9,693 nucleotides of DNA from contig NZ_JNIW01000088.1 in NCBI RefSeq assembly GCF_000701425.1, positions 1 to 9,693 on the forward strand, given 5' to 3'. The position numbers and the translations under genes are program-made. Below are positions 1 to 6,254 of the stretch, in pieces. The notes under the pieces are model-generated. The model was not told the origin of the DNA and did not search any database. It was given only the letters and a program-made list of their open reading frames with translations. Numbering within the stretch: the first letter of the stretch is position 1; every line of letters starts with the position of its first letter. The DNA is from Deinococcus frigens DSM 12807 (lineage in GTDB: Bacteria > Deinococcota > Deinococci > Deinococcales > Deinococcaceae).

Positions 1-321
<321 letters not shown>

Positions 322-378
322 ACACGGTTCCGCACTGCGTTCATCATGATTCGTGAGAATCTTTATCTCATCTGCCCC

Positions 379-413
379 AGCGCCCCCAACGAAAGTTGGG
401 GGCGCTTCTTTGC
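379..413 (+). terminator. Rho-independent terminator after 16S rRNA
   Basis: A perfect 12-bp GC-rich stem, AGCGCCCCCAAC (379-390) with GTTGGGGGCGCT (395-406), closes on a GAAA tetraloop and is followed by the T-rich TCTTTG. It lies about 57 nt past the 16S 3' end and before the next gene, so it should end the 16S transcript and insulate the gene at 452 from rRNA transcription. Confidence 0.93.
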
Positions 414-439
414 CTGTCTTCTGACTGACCAACACCAGA

Positions 440-451
440 TAGACTTAAGAT
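440..451 (+). promoter_or_regulatory. Putative leaderless -10 element for the ACBP gene
   Basis: TAGACT (440-445) matches the TANNNT -10 pattern and is followed by exactly 6 nt before the ATG at 452, so transcription would start at or next to the A of the start codon. No convincing Shine-Dalgarno or -35 sequence is visible. The spacing matches five other starts in this window. Leaderless mRNAs are common in Deinococcus; use of this site is inferred. Confidence 0.6.
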
Positions 452-724
452 ATGACCGCTGACTTTCAAGCTGCCTTTGTTCAGGCCCAACAGGACGTCC
501 AAAATTTGCCCAAAAAACCCGGCAACGACGTGATGCTCAAACTGTACGCCCTGTACAAACAGGGCACCACAGGTGACGCCGGGACAGAGCGTCCAGGTGG
601 CTTTGATTTCGTGGGCGCGGCCAAATATGATGCCTGGGACGCCGTGCGCGGCAAGTCGTCAGAGGAAGCGCAGCAGGCATACGTGGAGCTGGTCAGGTCG
701 CTTCAGGTGGGCGGGCTGAAGTAA
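452..724 (+). CDS. Acyl-CoA-binding protein (ACBP family)
   Basis: A 90-residue protein matching the small four-helix acyl-CoA-binding domain over its whole length. ACBP binds medium- and long-chain acyl-CoA esters in the cytoplasm and acts as an intracellular pool and carrier. The signature LYALYKQGTTGD is at residues 31-42 and the AKYDAW segment at 57-62. The ligand-contact residues known from bovine ACBP (Tyr28, Tyr31, Lys32, Lys54, Tyr73) are all present here as Tyr32, Tyr35, Lys36, Lys58 and Tyr77, a constant offset of four, so binding should be intact. The start is supported by the TAGACT hexamer 6 nt upstream. The TAA stop is 9 nt before the GTG of irrE. ACBPs are mainly eukaryotic and patchy in bacteria. 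The family call is firm; the role in this cell is not known from the sequence. Confidence 0.93.
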   Translation: MTADFQAAFVQAQQDVQNLPKKPGNDVMLKLYALYKQGTTGDAGTERPGGFDFVGAAKYDAWDAVRGKSSEEAQQAYVELVRSLQVGGLK

Positions 725-733
725 GCTGGGCGG
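722..733 (+). promoter_or_regulatory. Putative leaderless -10 element for irrE, overlapping the ACBP stop codon
   Basis: TAAGCT (722-727) begins with the TAA stop codon of the upstream gene and fits TANNNT. Six nt separate it from the GTG at 734. There is no good Shine-Dalgarno sequence, so a leaderless irrE mRNA would explain translation and supports GTG 734 as the start. No -35 box is recognisable. Activity is inferred from spacing alone. Confidence 0.5.
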
Positions 734-1609
734 GTGGCGGACCTCCCCGTTCCTGAACCCAGTCCTGATACGGCTGGCCTGTCCCCTGTGCTGGCCCCGG
801 CCAAGGCGCGGATGCGCGAGCTGGCCGCCGACTATGCTCAGGCGCTGCCTGGTCTGGATACCCACAGTCTGATGTCGGGACTGGACGGCGTGACCCTGAC
901 GTTCATGGCGATGGGGGACCGCGACGGCGCGTATGACCCCGAACACCGCGTCATTCTGATCAACAGCCGCGTGCGCCCGGAACGGCAGCGCTTCACGCTG
1001 GCCCACGAGATCGGCCACGCGCTGCTGCTGGGCGACGACGACCTGCTGAGCGACCTGCACGACAACTTTGAGGGAGACCGGCTGGAGGAGGTGATTGAAA
1101 CGTTGTGCAATGTGGCGGCGGCAGCGATCCTGATGCCCGAGAATCTGATTACCGAATTGCTGGCCCGCTTCGGCCCCAGCGGACGCGCGCTGGCCGAGCT
1201 GAGCCGCCGCGCCGACGTGAGTGCCACCAGCGCCCTGTACACCCTGGCCGAGCGCACCGAGGCTCCGGTGATCTACGCGGTGTGCGCCGTCTCACGCCTG
1301 GAGGCCGATCCGGCAGACGACGCCGACGACGCGCGGCCCACCGGCAAGGCACTGACCGTCCGCGCCAGCAGCGCCGCGCCCGGCGTCAAATACAGCCTGC
1401 GTCCTGGCACCCCCATCCCCGAAGATCATCCGGTGGCAGTGGCGCTGGATACCCGCATCCCCATCACCCAGGACAGCTACATTCCCTTTCGCTCCGGGCG
1501 CAAGATGCCCGCCTACGTGGATGTTTTTCCGGAGCGACACCGCGCGCTGGTCAGTTTCGCCTTGCCCGTCAAGCCCAGTACAGTTCAAGACCGCAGGGAA
1601 GAGGTCTGA
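734..1609 (+). CDS. irrE: IrrE/PprI, radiation-response metalloprotease (ImmA/IrrE family)
   Basis: A 291-residue protein that closely resembles Deinococcus IrrE (PprI). In that genus the protease is activated by radiation or oxidative damage, cleaves the repressor DdrO and so switches on DNA-repair genes. The zinc site is complete: HEIGH at 91-95 (ligands His91 and His95, catalytic Glu92) and Glu122 in the following helix as third ligand, the same 31-residue spacing as known for D. deserti IrrE. Residues 147-180 form the helix-turn-helix-like segment. An acidic Asp/Ala-rich linker (about 187-204) leads to the GAF-like sensor domain (about 205-285), with the conserved IPFRSGRKM stretch. The N-terminus is shorter than that of the D. 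radiodurans protein as I recall it. The GTG start is supported by TAAGCT 6 nt upstream. folP follows after 32 nt, so irrE may be cotranscribed with the folate genes. ddrO is not in the window. Confidence 0.96.
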   Translation: MADLPVPEPSPDTAGLSPVLAPAKARMRELAADYAQALPGLDTHSLMSGLDGVTLTFMAMGDRDGAYDPEHRVILINSRVRPERQRFTLAHEIGHALLLGDDDLLSDLHDNFEGDRLEEVIETLCNVAAAAILMPENLITELLARFGPSGRALAELSRRADVSATSALYTLAERTEAPVIYAVCAVSRLEADPADDADDARPTGKALTVRASSAAPGVKYSLRPGTPIPEDHPVAVALDTRIPITQDSYIPFRSGRKMPAYVDVFPERHRALVSFALPVKPSTVQDRREEV

Positions 1610-1641
1610 ACTCTCGGCACGGCCTGACCTTTGGGTTCCGG

Positions 1642-2475
1642 ATGCCGGGCGGCGAGCGCGGTGCGGATGGCTGGCGGGTAGAATGGCGCGGCACGGCGGT
1701 CATGGGCGTCCTGAATGTCACGCCGGACAGTTTCAGCGATGGGGGGCAGCACTTTGGGCTGGGGGCGGCCCTGGCCTGTGCCCGCCAGATGCACGGCGCG
1801 GGCGTGCTGATCCTGGACATCGGCGGCGAGAGTACCCGGCCCGGCGCGGAACCTGTGCCAGCCGACACCGAACTGGACCGCGTTCTCCCTGTGATCCGGG
1901 AATTGAAGGAAGACGGGGTGCTGCTCAGCGTGGACACCCTCAAGCCGGAGGTGGCGCAGGCGGCGCTGCGGGCCGGGGCGCATCTGGTCAACGACGTGGG
2001 CGGTGGGCGTGATCCCGAGATGCTGCGGGTGTGTTCCGATGCCGGCGCGCCGCTGTGCATCATGCACATGCAGGGCGAGCCGCGCACCATGCAGAACAGT
2101 CCGCACTACGGCGACGTGGTGGCCGAGGTCTTCGCGTTCCTGCGCGGGCAGGCGGCGGCGGCGCGGGCGGCGGGCGTGCCGGATGTGCTGCTTGATCCCG
2201 GCATCGGCTTCGGCAAGACGCGGGAACACAATCTGGCGTTGCTGCGGGCGCTGCCGCAACTCACGACCGGGCCGGACGGCGTGCTGGTGGGGGCCAGTCG
2301 CAAACGCCTGATCGATTATCTGGCCGACGTGCCGCAGGCCGGGGACCGCGATCCCGGCACGCTGGCCCTGCACCTGCATGCGGCCCGCAGCGGCGCGGCA
2401 GTGGTGCGGGCGCACGCGGCGGCGGCCCATGTTCAGGCGTTGCGCGTTCAGGCGGCGCTAGACTTGCCGGGATGA
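1642..2475 (+). CDS. folP: Dihydropteroate synthase
   Basis: A 277-residue enzyme that joins 6-hydroxymethyl-7,8-dihydropterin diphosphate to p-aminobenzoate to give dihydropteroate, and is the target of sulfonamides. The diagnostic motifs are all present: GVLNVTPDSFSDGG (22-35), DIGGESTRPGAEPV (59-72), SVDT (96-99), NDVGGG (117-122), IMHMQGEPRTMQ (140-151), DPGIGFGKT (185-193) and GASRK (217-221), where Lys221 and Ser219 belong to the substrate site. The reading frame is open far upstream of the gene, but ATG 1642 gives the usual N-terminal extension of about 20 residues before the first motif. No Shine-Dalgarno or TANNNT hexamer is visible at this start, which suggests it is read from the irrE transcript. 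Its TGA overlaps the ATG of a 9-codon ORF and it is followed by folB after 22 nt. Confidence 0.96.
   Translation: MPGGERGADGWRVEWRGTAVMGVLNVTPDSFSDGGQHFGLGAALACARQMHGAGVLILDIGGESTRPGAEPVPADTELDRVLPVIRELKEDGVLLSVDTLKPEVAQAALRAGAHLVNDVGGGRDPEMLRVCSDAGAPLCIMHMQGEPRTMQNSPHYGDVVAEVFAFLRGQAAAARAAGVPDVLLDPGIGFGKTREHNLALLRALPQLTTGPDGVLVGASRKRLIDYLADVPQAGDRDPGTLALHLHAARSGAAVVRAHAAAAHVQALRVQAALDLPG
2459..2471 (+). promoter_or_regulatory. Possible leaderless -10 element at the end of folP
   Basis: TAGACT (2459-2464), the same hexamer as at 440 and on the minus strand at 4337-4332, lies in the last folP codons and is followed by 7 nt and the ATG at 2472. It could start a leaderless transcript covering the 9-codon ORF, folB and folK. 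No -35 box is recognised. Confidence 0.35.
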
Positions 2476-2501
2476 GGACTGTGCCGGGAACACGAGCATG
2501 A
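2472..2501 (+). CDS. Possible 9-codon leader ORF between folP and folB
   Basis: The ORF MRTVPGTRA begins at an ATG overlapping the folP stop (ATGA at 2472-2475) and ends with a TGA overlapping the folB start (ATGA at 2498-2501). A TAGACT hexamer sits 7 nt upstream of its ATG. Ribosomes ending at folP, or loading on a leaderless transcript, could read it and then reinitiate at folB, which has only a weak Shine-Dalgarno-like GGGAA. It is too short for any homology argument and may be chance; I offer it as a coupling device, not as a functional peptide. Confidence 0.3.
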   Translation: MRTVPGTRA

Positions 2502-2860
2502 GCCGGGTGGTGCTGGAGGGGCTGGAATTTTACGCCCGCCACGGCGTCTACGACACCGAGGGGGTGCTGGGCGCGCGCTTTGCGGTGGACGCCGAACTGC
2601 ATTACGACTTTGCCGGGCTGCCCGACGAACTGAGCGCCGCCGTCAATTACGCCGCCGTGTACGCCGCGATTCAGGAAGAGGTCACGGGCCAGCGCCATCA
2701 ACTGATCGAGGTGCTGACGGACCGGATCGCCCGGCGCATCCTGCGCGATCAGCCGAAGCTGGCGCGCGTCACCGTGCGTGTCCACAAGCCCTTCGCCCCG
2801 CTGCCCGGCGTGTTCCGCGACGTGTACGCCGAGCTGACGCTGGAGCAGCCTGCGCCTTGA
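2498..2860 (+). CDS. folB: Dihydroneopterin aldolase
   Basis: A 120-residue protein of normal length for the family, which forms an octamer. It converts 7,8-dihydroneopterin to 6-hydroxymethyl-7,8-dihydropterin and glycolaldehyde, making the substrate of the next gene product, FolK. Family features in order: FYARHGVYDTE (11-21, with the pterin-site region and Glu21), VNYAAVY (49-55), LIEVLTDRIA (69-78, with the pterin-anchoring Glu71) and VRVHKPFAPLPG (93-104, with catalytic Lys97). The ATG overlaps the stop of a 9-codon ORF, and the TGA stop overlaps the TTG start of folK, so folB is probably translated by coupling within the fol cluster. Confidence 0.95.
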   Translation: MSRVVLEGLEFYARHGVYDTEGVLGARFAVDAELHYDFAGLPDELSAAVNYAAVYAAIQEEVTGQRHQLIEVLTDRIARRILRDQPKLARVTVRVHKPFAPLPGVFRDVYAELTLEQPAP

Positions 2861-3369
2861 ACCATCCGCATGACGACGCCTACATCGCCCTGGGTGCGAA
2901 TCTGGGCCAGCCACTCGCCACCCTGCGCTGGGCCGCAGCGGAAGTCGCGCGGTTAGGTGAAGTACGCGCGGTCTCAAAGCTTTACCGCACTGCCCCCGTC
3001 GGCGGTCCGCTGAATCAGCCGGATTACCTGAATGCGGCGCTGTGCCTGCGGACCAGCCTCTCGCCGCTGGAACTGCTGAGCGCCTTGCACGGCACCGAGG
3101 CCCGGGCCGGGCGCGAACGCCGGGAACGCTGGGAGGCGCGGGTGCTGGACCTGGATCTGATCCTGTACGGCAGTCGGGTGGAGGCCGGGCCGGGGTTGAC
3201 TCTGCCACATCCGCGCGCCTGGGAGCGGGCCTTCGTTCTCGCACCGCTGGCGGATCTGAATGCAGGGCTGATCCATCCACAGACTGGGGAAACGGTGGCA
3301 CAGGCGCTGGCGCGGGCGGACGCGTCGGGGCTGCGGGTGGAAGAGGCCGACTGGTTCCCGCCTGCCTGA
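2857..3369 (+). CDS. folK: 6-hydroxymethyl-7,8-dihydropterin pyrophosphokinase (HPPK)
   Basis: A 170-residue enzyme that transfers pyrophosphate from ATP to 6-hydroxymethyl-7,8-dihydropterin, giving the substrate of FolP. Motifs: YIALGANLGQP (9-19), SKLYRTAPVGG (40-50), QPDYLNAAL (54-62), the basic ERRERWEAR (87-95) leading into LDLDLILYG (97-105), where Asp98 and Asp100 match the two magnesium-binding aspartates of the E. coli enzyme, and LPHPRAWERAFVLAPL (116-131). The start is a TTG whose last bases are shared with the folB stop (TTGA at 2857-2860). It puts the first motif at the usual distance, and the ATG at 2870 is out of frame. Translational coupling to folB is likely. No terminator is visible after the gene. 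Confidence 0.94.
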   Translation: MNHPHDDAYIALGANLGQPLATLRWAAAEVARLGEVRAVSKLYRTAPVGGPLNQPDYLNAALCLRTSLSPLELLSALHGTEARAGRERRERWEARVLDLDLILYGSRVEAGPGLTLPHPRAWERAFVLAPLADLNAGLIHPQTGETVAQALARADASGLRVEEADWFPPA

Positions 3370-3408
3370 ATCTGGCCGTCGCCTACCGTCTGCCCGCCGC
3401 CCCGGCGC

Positions 3409-3424
3409 TATGCTACGGGGCGAT
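3409..3424 (+). promoter_or_regulatory. Possible -10 element for the membrane protein gene
   Basis: TATGCT (3409-3414) fits TANNNT and lies 10 nt before the ATG at 3425, in the 55-nt gap after folK. A transcript starting about 7 nt past it would have a leader of only a few bases. No -35 box or strong Shine-Dalgarno is seen. Confidence 0.4.
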
Positions 3425-3916
3425 ATGAGCGAACTGACCTCCAATAAACGTCATGGCGGCCTGGGCCGCGCGCTGCTGTGGGTGGCCATTGTGCTGACTG
3501 TGGCGCTGCTGGGCTTTGTGACCGCCGTGGCTGTGCGCAGTAACCCGATCTACAGTGACCGCGAGGCCAATGGCGTCAGCAAATACAAATTTATCGAGCA
3601 GTGCCGCGAACTGCTGGAAGACACCGAGAAGCTGACCGTGAACGCGCAGGGGCAGGCCGTCCCCTTGCAGACTCTGGTGGAACAGAGCGCTCCGCTGGCC
3701 AAGGGCGACGAGCTGCACGCCGAGCTGGAGGCCGAACCCGCCCAGATCATCCGCGCCACCGAGACCATCGAGGGCGGCGGCTGGACCCTGACCGCGCCCG
3801 CCACCATCTCTGTCCGTAACGGTTCTAGGACCCGCGCGCTGGGCCAACTGCCCATGCAGTGCGTGCACCCCAAGGGCAAGGAAACGCAGGCGCAGTTGGG
3901 TTTGCCGGGGCAGTAA
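3425..3916 (+). CDS. Single-pass membrane protein of unknown function
   Basis: I do not recognise a named family. With the ATG at 3425 the product is 163 residues; an upstream ATG at 3410 is in frame but lies inside the likely -10 hexamer. A short, basic N-terminus (Lys8, Arg9, Arg15) is followed by one hydrophobic segment at about 15-37 ending before Arg38, so the N-terminus should be cytoplasmic and the remaining 125 residues outside, as a signal anchor. The outer part is hydrophilic, with an acidic stretch at about 95-120 and a likely beta-rich end. It contains Cys60 and Cys146, which could form a disulfide. A terminator follows, so it closes the left-hand block. Its position behind folK suggests no folate role. 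Confidence 0.8.
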   Translation: MSELTSNKRHGGLGRALLWVAIVLTVALLGFVTAVAVRSNPIYSDREANGVSKYKFIEQCRELLEDTEKLTVNAQGQAVPLQTLVEQSAPLAKGDELHAELEAEPAQIIRATETIEGGGWTLTAPATISVRNGSRTRALGQLPMQCVHPKGKETQAQLGLPGQ

Positions 3917-3939
3917 GGCCGGAACGGTAAAGACAGGGA

Positions 3940-3980
3940 CCCCTCCCCGAACCCTCTCCCCAGCGGAGGGGGCTTTTTTT
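3940..3980 (+). terminator. Rho-independent terminator after the membrane protein gene
   Basis: CCCCTCC (3940-3946) can pair with GGAGGGG (3965-3971), or CCCTC (3952-3956) with GAGGG (3966-3970). The right arm runs directly into seven T residues (3974-3980), giving a good terminator for + transcription. Read from the minus strand there is no comparable T run, so it should not serve the gene at 4010-4324. Confidence 0.85.
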
Positions 3981-4009
3981 GCGTTAAAGACCCTGGTACC
4001 TGCCTCCGG

Positions 4010-4324
4010 TCACATCACCACGTCCAGCCCGCTCAGGCACTCCTCGGCAATCGCGCGGGCCAGGGGATCGCGGGTGCTGCGGGCGTAACTGACGCCCAGA
4101 TGCAGGTGGGTCTGGCCGCCGGGACTGCCCACCAGGGCCAGGGTCTGGTAAAAGGCCAGGTGGGTGTGCGCCAGCAGCACGTCGCGGGTGCGTTCGGGCG
4201 GCAGGGTCCGCAGCAGGCTCAGGGCGTCGGCGTAGGCTTCCAGCGCGCGGGACTGATCGCCCTCGACGGCCCACTCGCGCCCCAGTTGCAGGGACCGGGC
4301 CGCCGTGAGATACGCGCTTCGCAT
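4010..4324 (-). CDS. Small TPR-like helical protein, function unknown
   Basis: A 104-residue protein, almost wholly alpha-helical by composition, with no signal peptide or membrane segment. The segment LGREWAVEGDQSRALEAYAD (14-33) has the spacing of small and large residues typical of a tetratricopeptide helix pair, followed by LLAHTHLAFYQTLALVG. At most one or two repeats fit, so it would be a small protein-interaction module. The start is supported by a TAGACT hexamer 7 nt upstream of the ATG, at 4337-4332 on this strand. It stands alone between two + strand genes, with 71 nt to the divergent gene at 4396. I cannot assign a family; the TPR reading is inference from pattern. Confidence 0.7.
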   Translation of the reverse strand: MRSAYLTAARSLQLGREWAVEGDQSRALEAYADALSLLRTLPPERTRDVLLAHTHLAFYQTLALVGSPGGQTHLHLGVSYARSTRDPLARAIAEECLSGLDVVM

Positions 4325-4337
4325 GGCGCAGAGTCTA
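4325..4337 (-). promoter_or_regulatory. Putative leaderless -10 element for the TPR-like gene
   Basis: On the minus strand TAGACT (4337-4332) is followed by 7 nt and the ATG at 4324. This is the same hexamer, at nearly the same spacing, as in front of the ACBP gene. There is no Shine-Dalgarno sequence, so a leaderless transcript is the simplest reading. Confidence 0.55.
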
Positions 4338-4379
4338 GCGTGAGCGCGGCCCCGAAACCCGTGCAGCGCCGGGATGCGC

Positions 4380-4395
4380 TATCCCTGGGGGGCCG
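4380..4395 (+). promoter_or_regulatory. Possible start signals for the DUF4403-like gene
   Basis: TATCCC (4380-4385) lies 10 nt before the ATG at 4396 and a G-rich GGGGGG stretch (4387-4392) lies just ahead of it. The hexamer is a poor -10 match (last base C) and the G run is a poor, too-close ribosome binding site. Either could set the start; neither is convincing. Confidence 0.25.
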
Positions 4396-5001
4396 ATGAC
4401 CCCTGACCCACCTCCCACCGCCTCGCTGACCCTGCCCCTTCGTCTGCCGTACTCGGAACTGTCGAAACTGGCGGCAGCTTGGGCGGTGGAGCAGACTTTC
4501 ACGCTGCCGCTGCCGACTGCGCCCACCCTGCGCGTCACCAGCATTCAGCTCAGCGCTGCCGGGCCGCGCCTGAACGCTGCCGTCTCGGTCCAGAGTAGCG
4601 GGCTGCTGGGCCTGAAGGCCACCTTCGATCTGTCCGGCAAACCTGTGCTGGACCAGGCCGGGCAGGTGCTGACGCTGGACGACGTGGCTCTAAATACCCG
4701 CAAGGAGAGTCTGAGCGGACGGTTGCTGGGCCTGCTGGCCGACGCCCGCGTGACGGCGTACCTGACACGGCTGGCGCGTATGGACCTCGGCCCCCGGCTG
4801 GCGCAGGTGCGTGCCGAGGCGCAGGCCCGCCTGCCGTTCTCGCCGCTGGACGGCATAGAGATAATGGGCACGGTCACGCAACTGGCAGTGACGGGTCTGG
4901 AGATGACCCCCGACGCGTTGCTGCTGACCGCCGTGGCGGGTGGAGACCTGCACGTTACCCTGAAGGCCGGTGGACTGCTGAATCCTGGGGGCCTGCGCTA
5001 G
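4396..5001 (+). CDS. DUF4403-like protein
   Basis: A 201-residue protein with no signal peptide or membrane segment. Its pattern resembles the C-terminal part of DUF4403 proteins as I remember them: a proline-rich opening, LPLRLPYSELSKLAAAW (13-29), alternating hydrophobic strands (VTSIQLSAAGPRLNAAVSV), a loop with SGKPVLDQAGQVLTLDDV, a helical LLGLLADARVTAYLTRLAR segment and a final strand block near GTVTQLAVTGLEM. DUF4403 proteins are usually about twice as long and are thought to be related to lipid-binding tubular (TULIP/SMP-like) domains, so this would be a half-length member. The stop codon TAG begins the TAGCCT hexamer in front of the Nudix gene, and the gap is 9 nt. The gene is clear; the family call is moderate and the function unknown. 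Confidence 0.75.
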   Translation: MTPDPPPTASLTLPLRLPYSELSKLAAAWAVEQTFTLPLPTAPTLRVTSIQLSAAGPRLNAAVSVQSSGLLGLKATFDLSGKPVLDQAGQVLTLDDVALNTRKESLSGRLLGLLADARVTAYLTRLARMDLGPRLAQVRAEAQARLPFSPLDGIEIMGTVTQLAVTGLEMTPDALLLTAVAGGDLHVTLKAGGLLNPGGLR

Positions 5002-5010
5002 CCTGGACCC
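4999..5010 (+). promoter_or_regulatory. Putative leaderless -10 element for the Nudix gene, overlapping a stop codon
   Basis: TAGCCT (4999-5004) starts with the TAG stop of the upstream gene and is followed by exactly 6 nt before the ATG at 5011. No Shine-Dalgarno is present in the 9-nt gap. The arrangement is the same as in front of irrE and the YigZ gene. Confidence 0.45.
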
Positions 5011-5610
<600 letters not shown>

Positions 5611-5613
<3 letters not shown>

Positions 5614-5622
5614 GGTTCCGCC
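5611..5622 (+). promoter_or_regulatory. Putative leaderless -10 element for the YigZ gene, overlapping a stop codon
   Basis: TAGGGT (5611-5616) starts with the TAG stop of the Nudix gene and is followed by 6 nt and the GTG at 5623. It also helps decide in favour of this GTG start, since no Shine-Dalgarno sequence is visible. Confidence 0.45.
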
Positions 5623-6246
5623 GTGTCTAACCTGCCTGCCCCTGACCTCCCGGCCCCCTTCACCACCCTGGCCGGGGAACACCGCCACAGCGCCGTGGTG
5701 GAGAACAGCGAATTTCTGGCCTTCGCCGCGCGGGCCGACACGCCGCCGGAAGCCCTGGCATATCTGGAGACCGTCAGGGAACGCTACCCCGACGCCACGC
5801 ACCACTGCTGGGCGTACCAAATCGGGACCGAGTACCGCTTCAACGACGACGGAGAGCCGAGCGGTACGGCGGGCGCACCACTGTTGCGGGCCATCGGCGG
5901 GCAGGAACTGGATCACGTTATGGCCGTGGTGGTCCGCTATCACGGCGGCGTCAAGCTGGGCACCGGTGGCCTGGTGCGCGCCTACGGTGGGACAGCGGCC
6001 CAGTGCCTGCGAACTGCGCCCCGGCTGGAGGTCCGCCCGCGTCAGCGTCTGCGCGTGCGCGTGCCGTTCCCGCACCTGAGCGCTCTGTACCACCTGCTGG
6101 ACACCTTCGATACGGCGCGCGGCGAGGAGGAGTACACCGCGTCGGGCGTGGAGATGACGCTGTGCCTCTTTCCGGAAGATGTGGAGGCGTTCACGGCAGC
6201 TCTGGCGGACGCGACGCGGGGGGAGGCGGGAGCAGAGAGCGGCTGA
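5623..6246 (+). CDS. YigZ/IMPACT family protein (UPF0029)
   Basis: A 207-residue protein of the YigZ/IMPACT family. The N-terminal domain carries the family hallmark: [17 protein letters not shown] near 27-43, [27 protein letters not shown] and [20 protein letters not shown] at about 104-123. The C-terminal 70 residues form the ferredoxin-like second domain usual for bacterial members. Eukaryotic IMPACT modulates the kinase GCN2; the bacterial role is unsettled, with suggested nucleic-acid binding or proline-dipeptidase links, so no function is assigned. The GTG start is supported by TAGGGT 6 nt upstream. It is convergent with the flippase gene, with only 8 nt between the two stop codons and no terminator visible in either direction. 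Confidence 0.92.
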   Translation: MSNLPAPDLPAPFTTLAGEHRHSAVVENSEFLAFAARADTPPEALAYLETVRERYPDATHHCWAYQIGTEYRFNDDGEPSGTAGAPLLRAIGGQELDHVMAVVVRYHGGVKLGTGGLVRAYGGTAAQCLRTAPRLEVRPRQRLRVRVPFPHLSALYHLLDTFDTARGEEEYTASGVEMTLCLFPEDVEAFTAALADATRGEAGAESG

Positions 6247-6254
6247 AAGTCTGC

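Noticed and set aside
734..1609. An ImmA-type phage or mobile-element protease rather than IrrE
   Set aside because: Length, the C-terminal GAF-like domain and close resemblance to Deinococcus IrrE, plus the fol neighbours, point to the chromosomal regulator.
1105..1641. Long + frame extension upstream of folP, overlapping irrE
   Set aside because: The frame is open by GC bias only; translation there is Arg/Gly-rich and unlike any protein, and folP motifs begin after 1642 at the usual distance.
1679..1684. TAGAAT, a near-consensus -10 hexamer just inside folP
   Set aside because: It would start a transcript after the chosen folP start; the in-frame ATG at 1702 would remove the usual N-terminal strand, and no -35 box is present.
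2261..3444. Long minus-strand frames opposite folB and folK
   Set aside because: They are shadows of GC-rich genes with clear family motifs on the + strand; their translations are low-complexity Arg/Pro/Ala.
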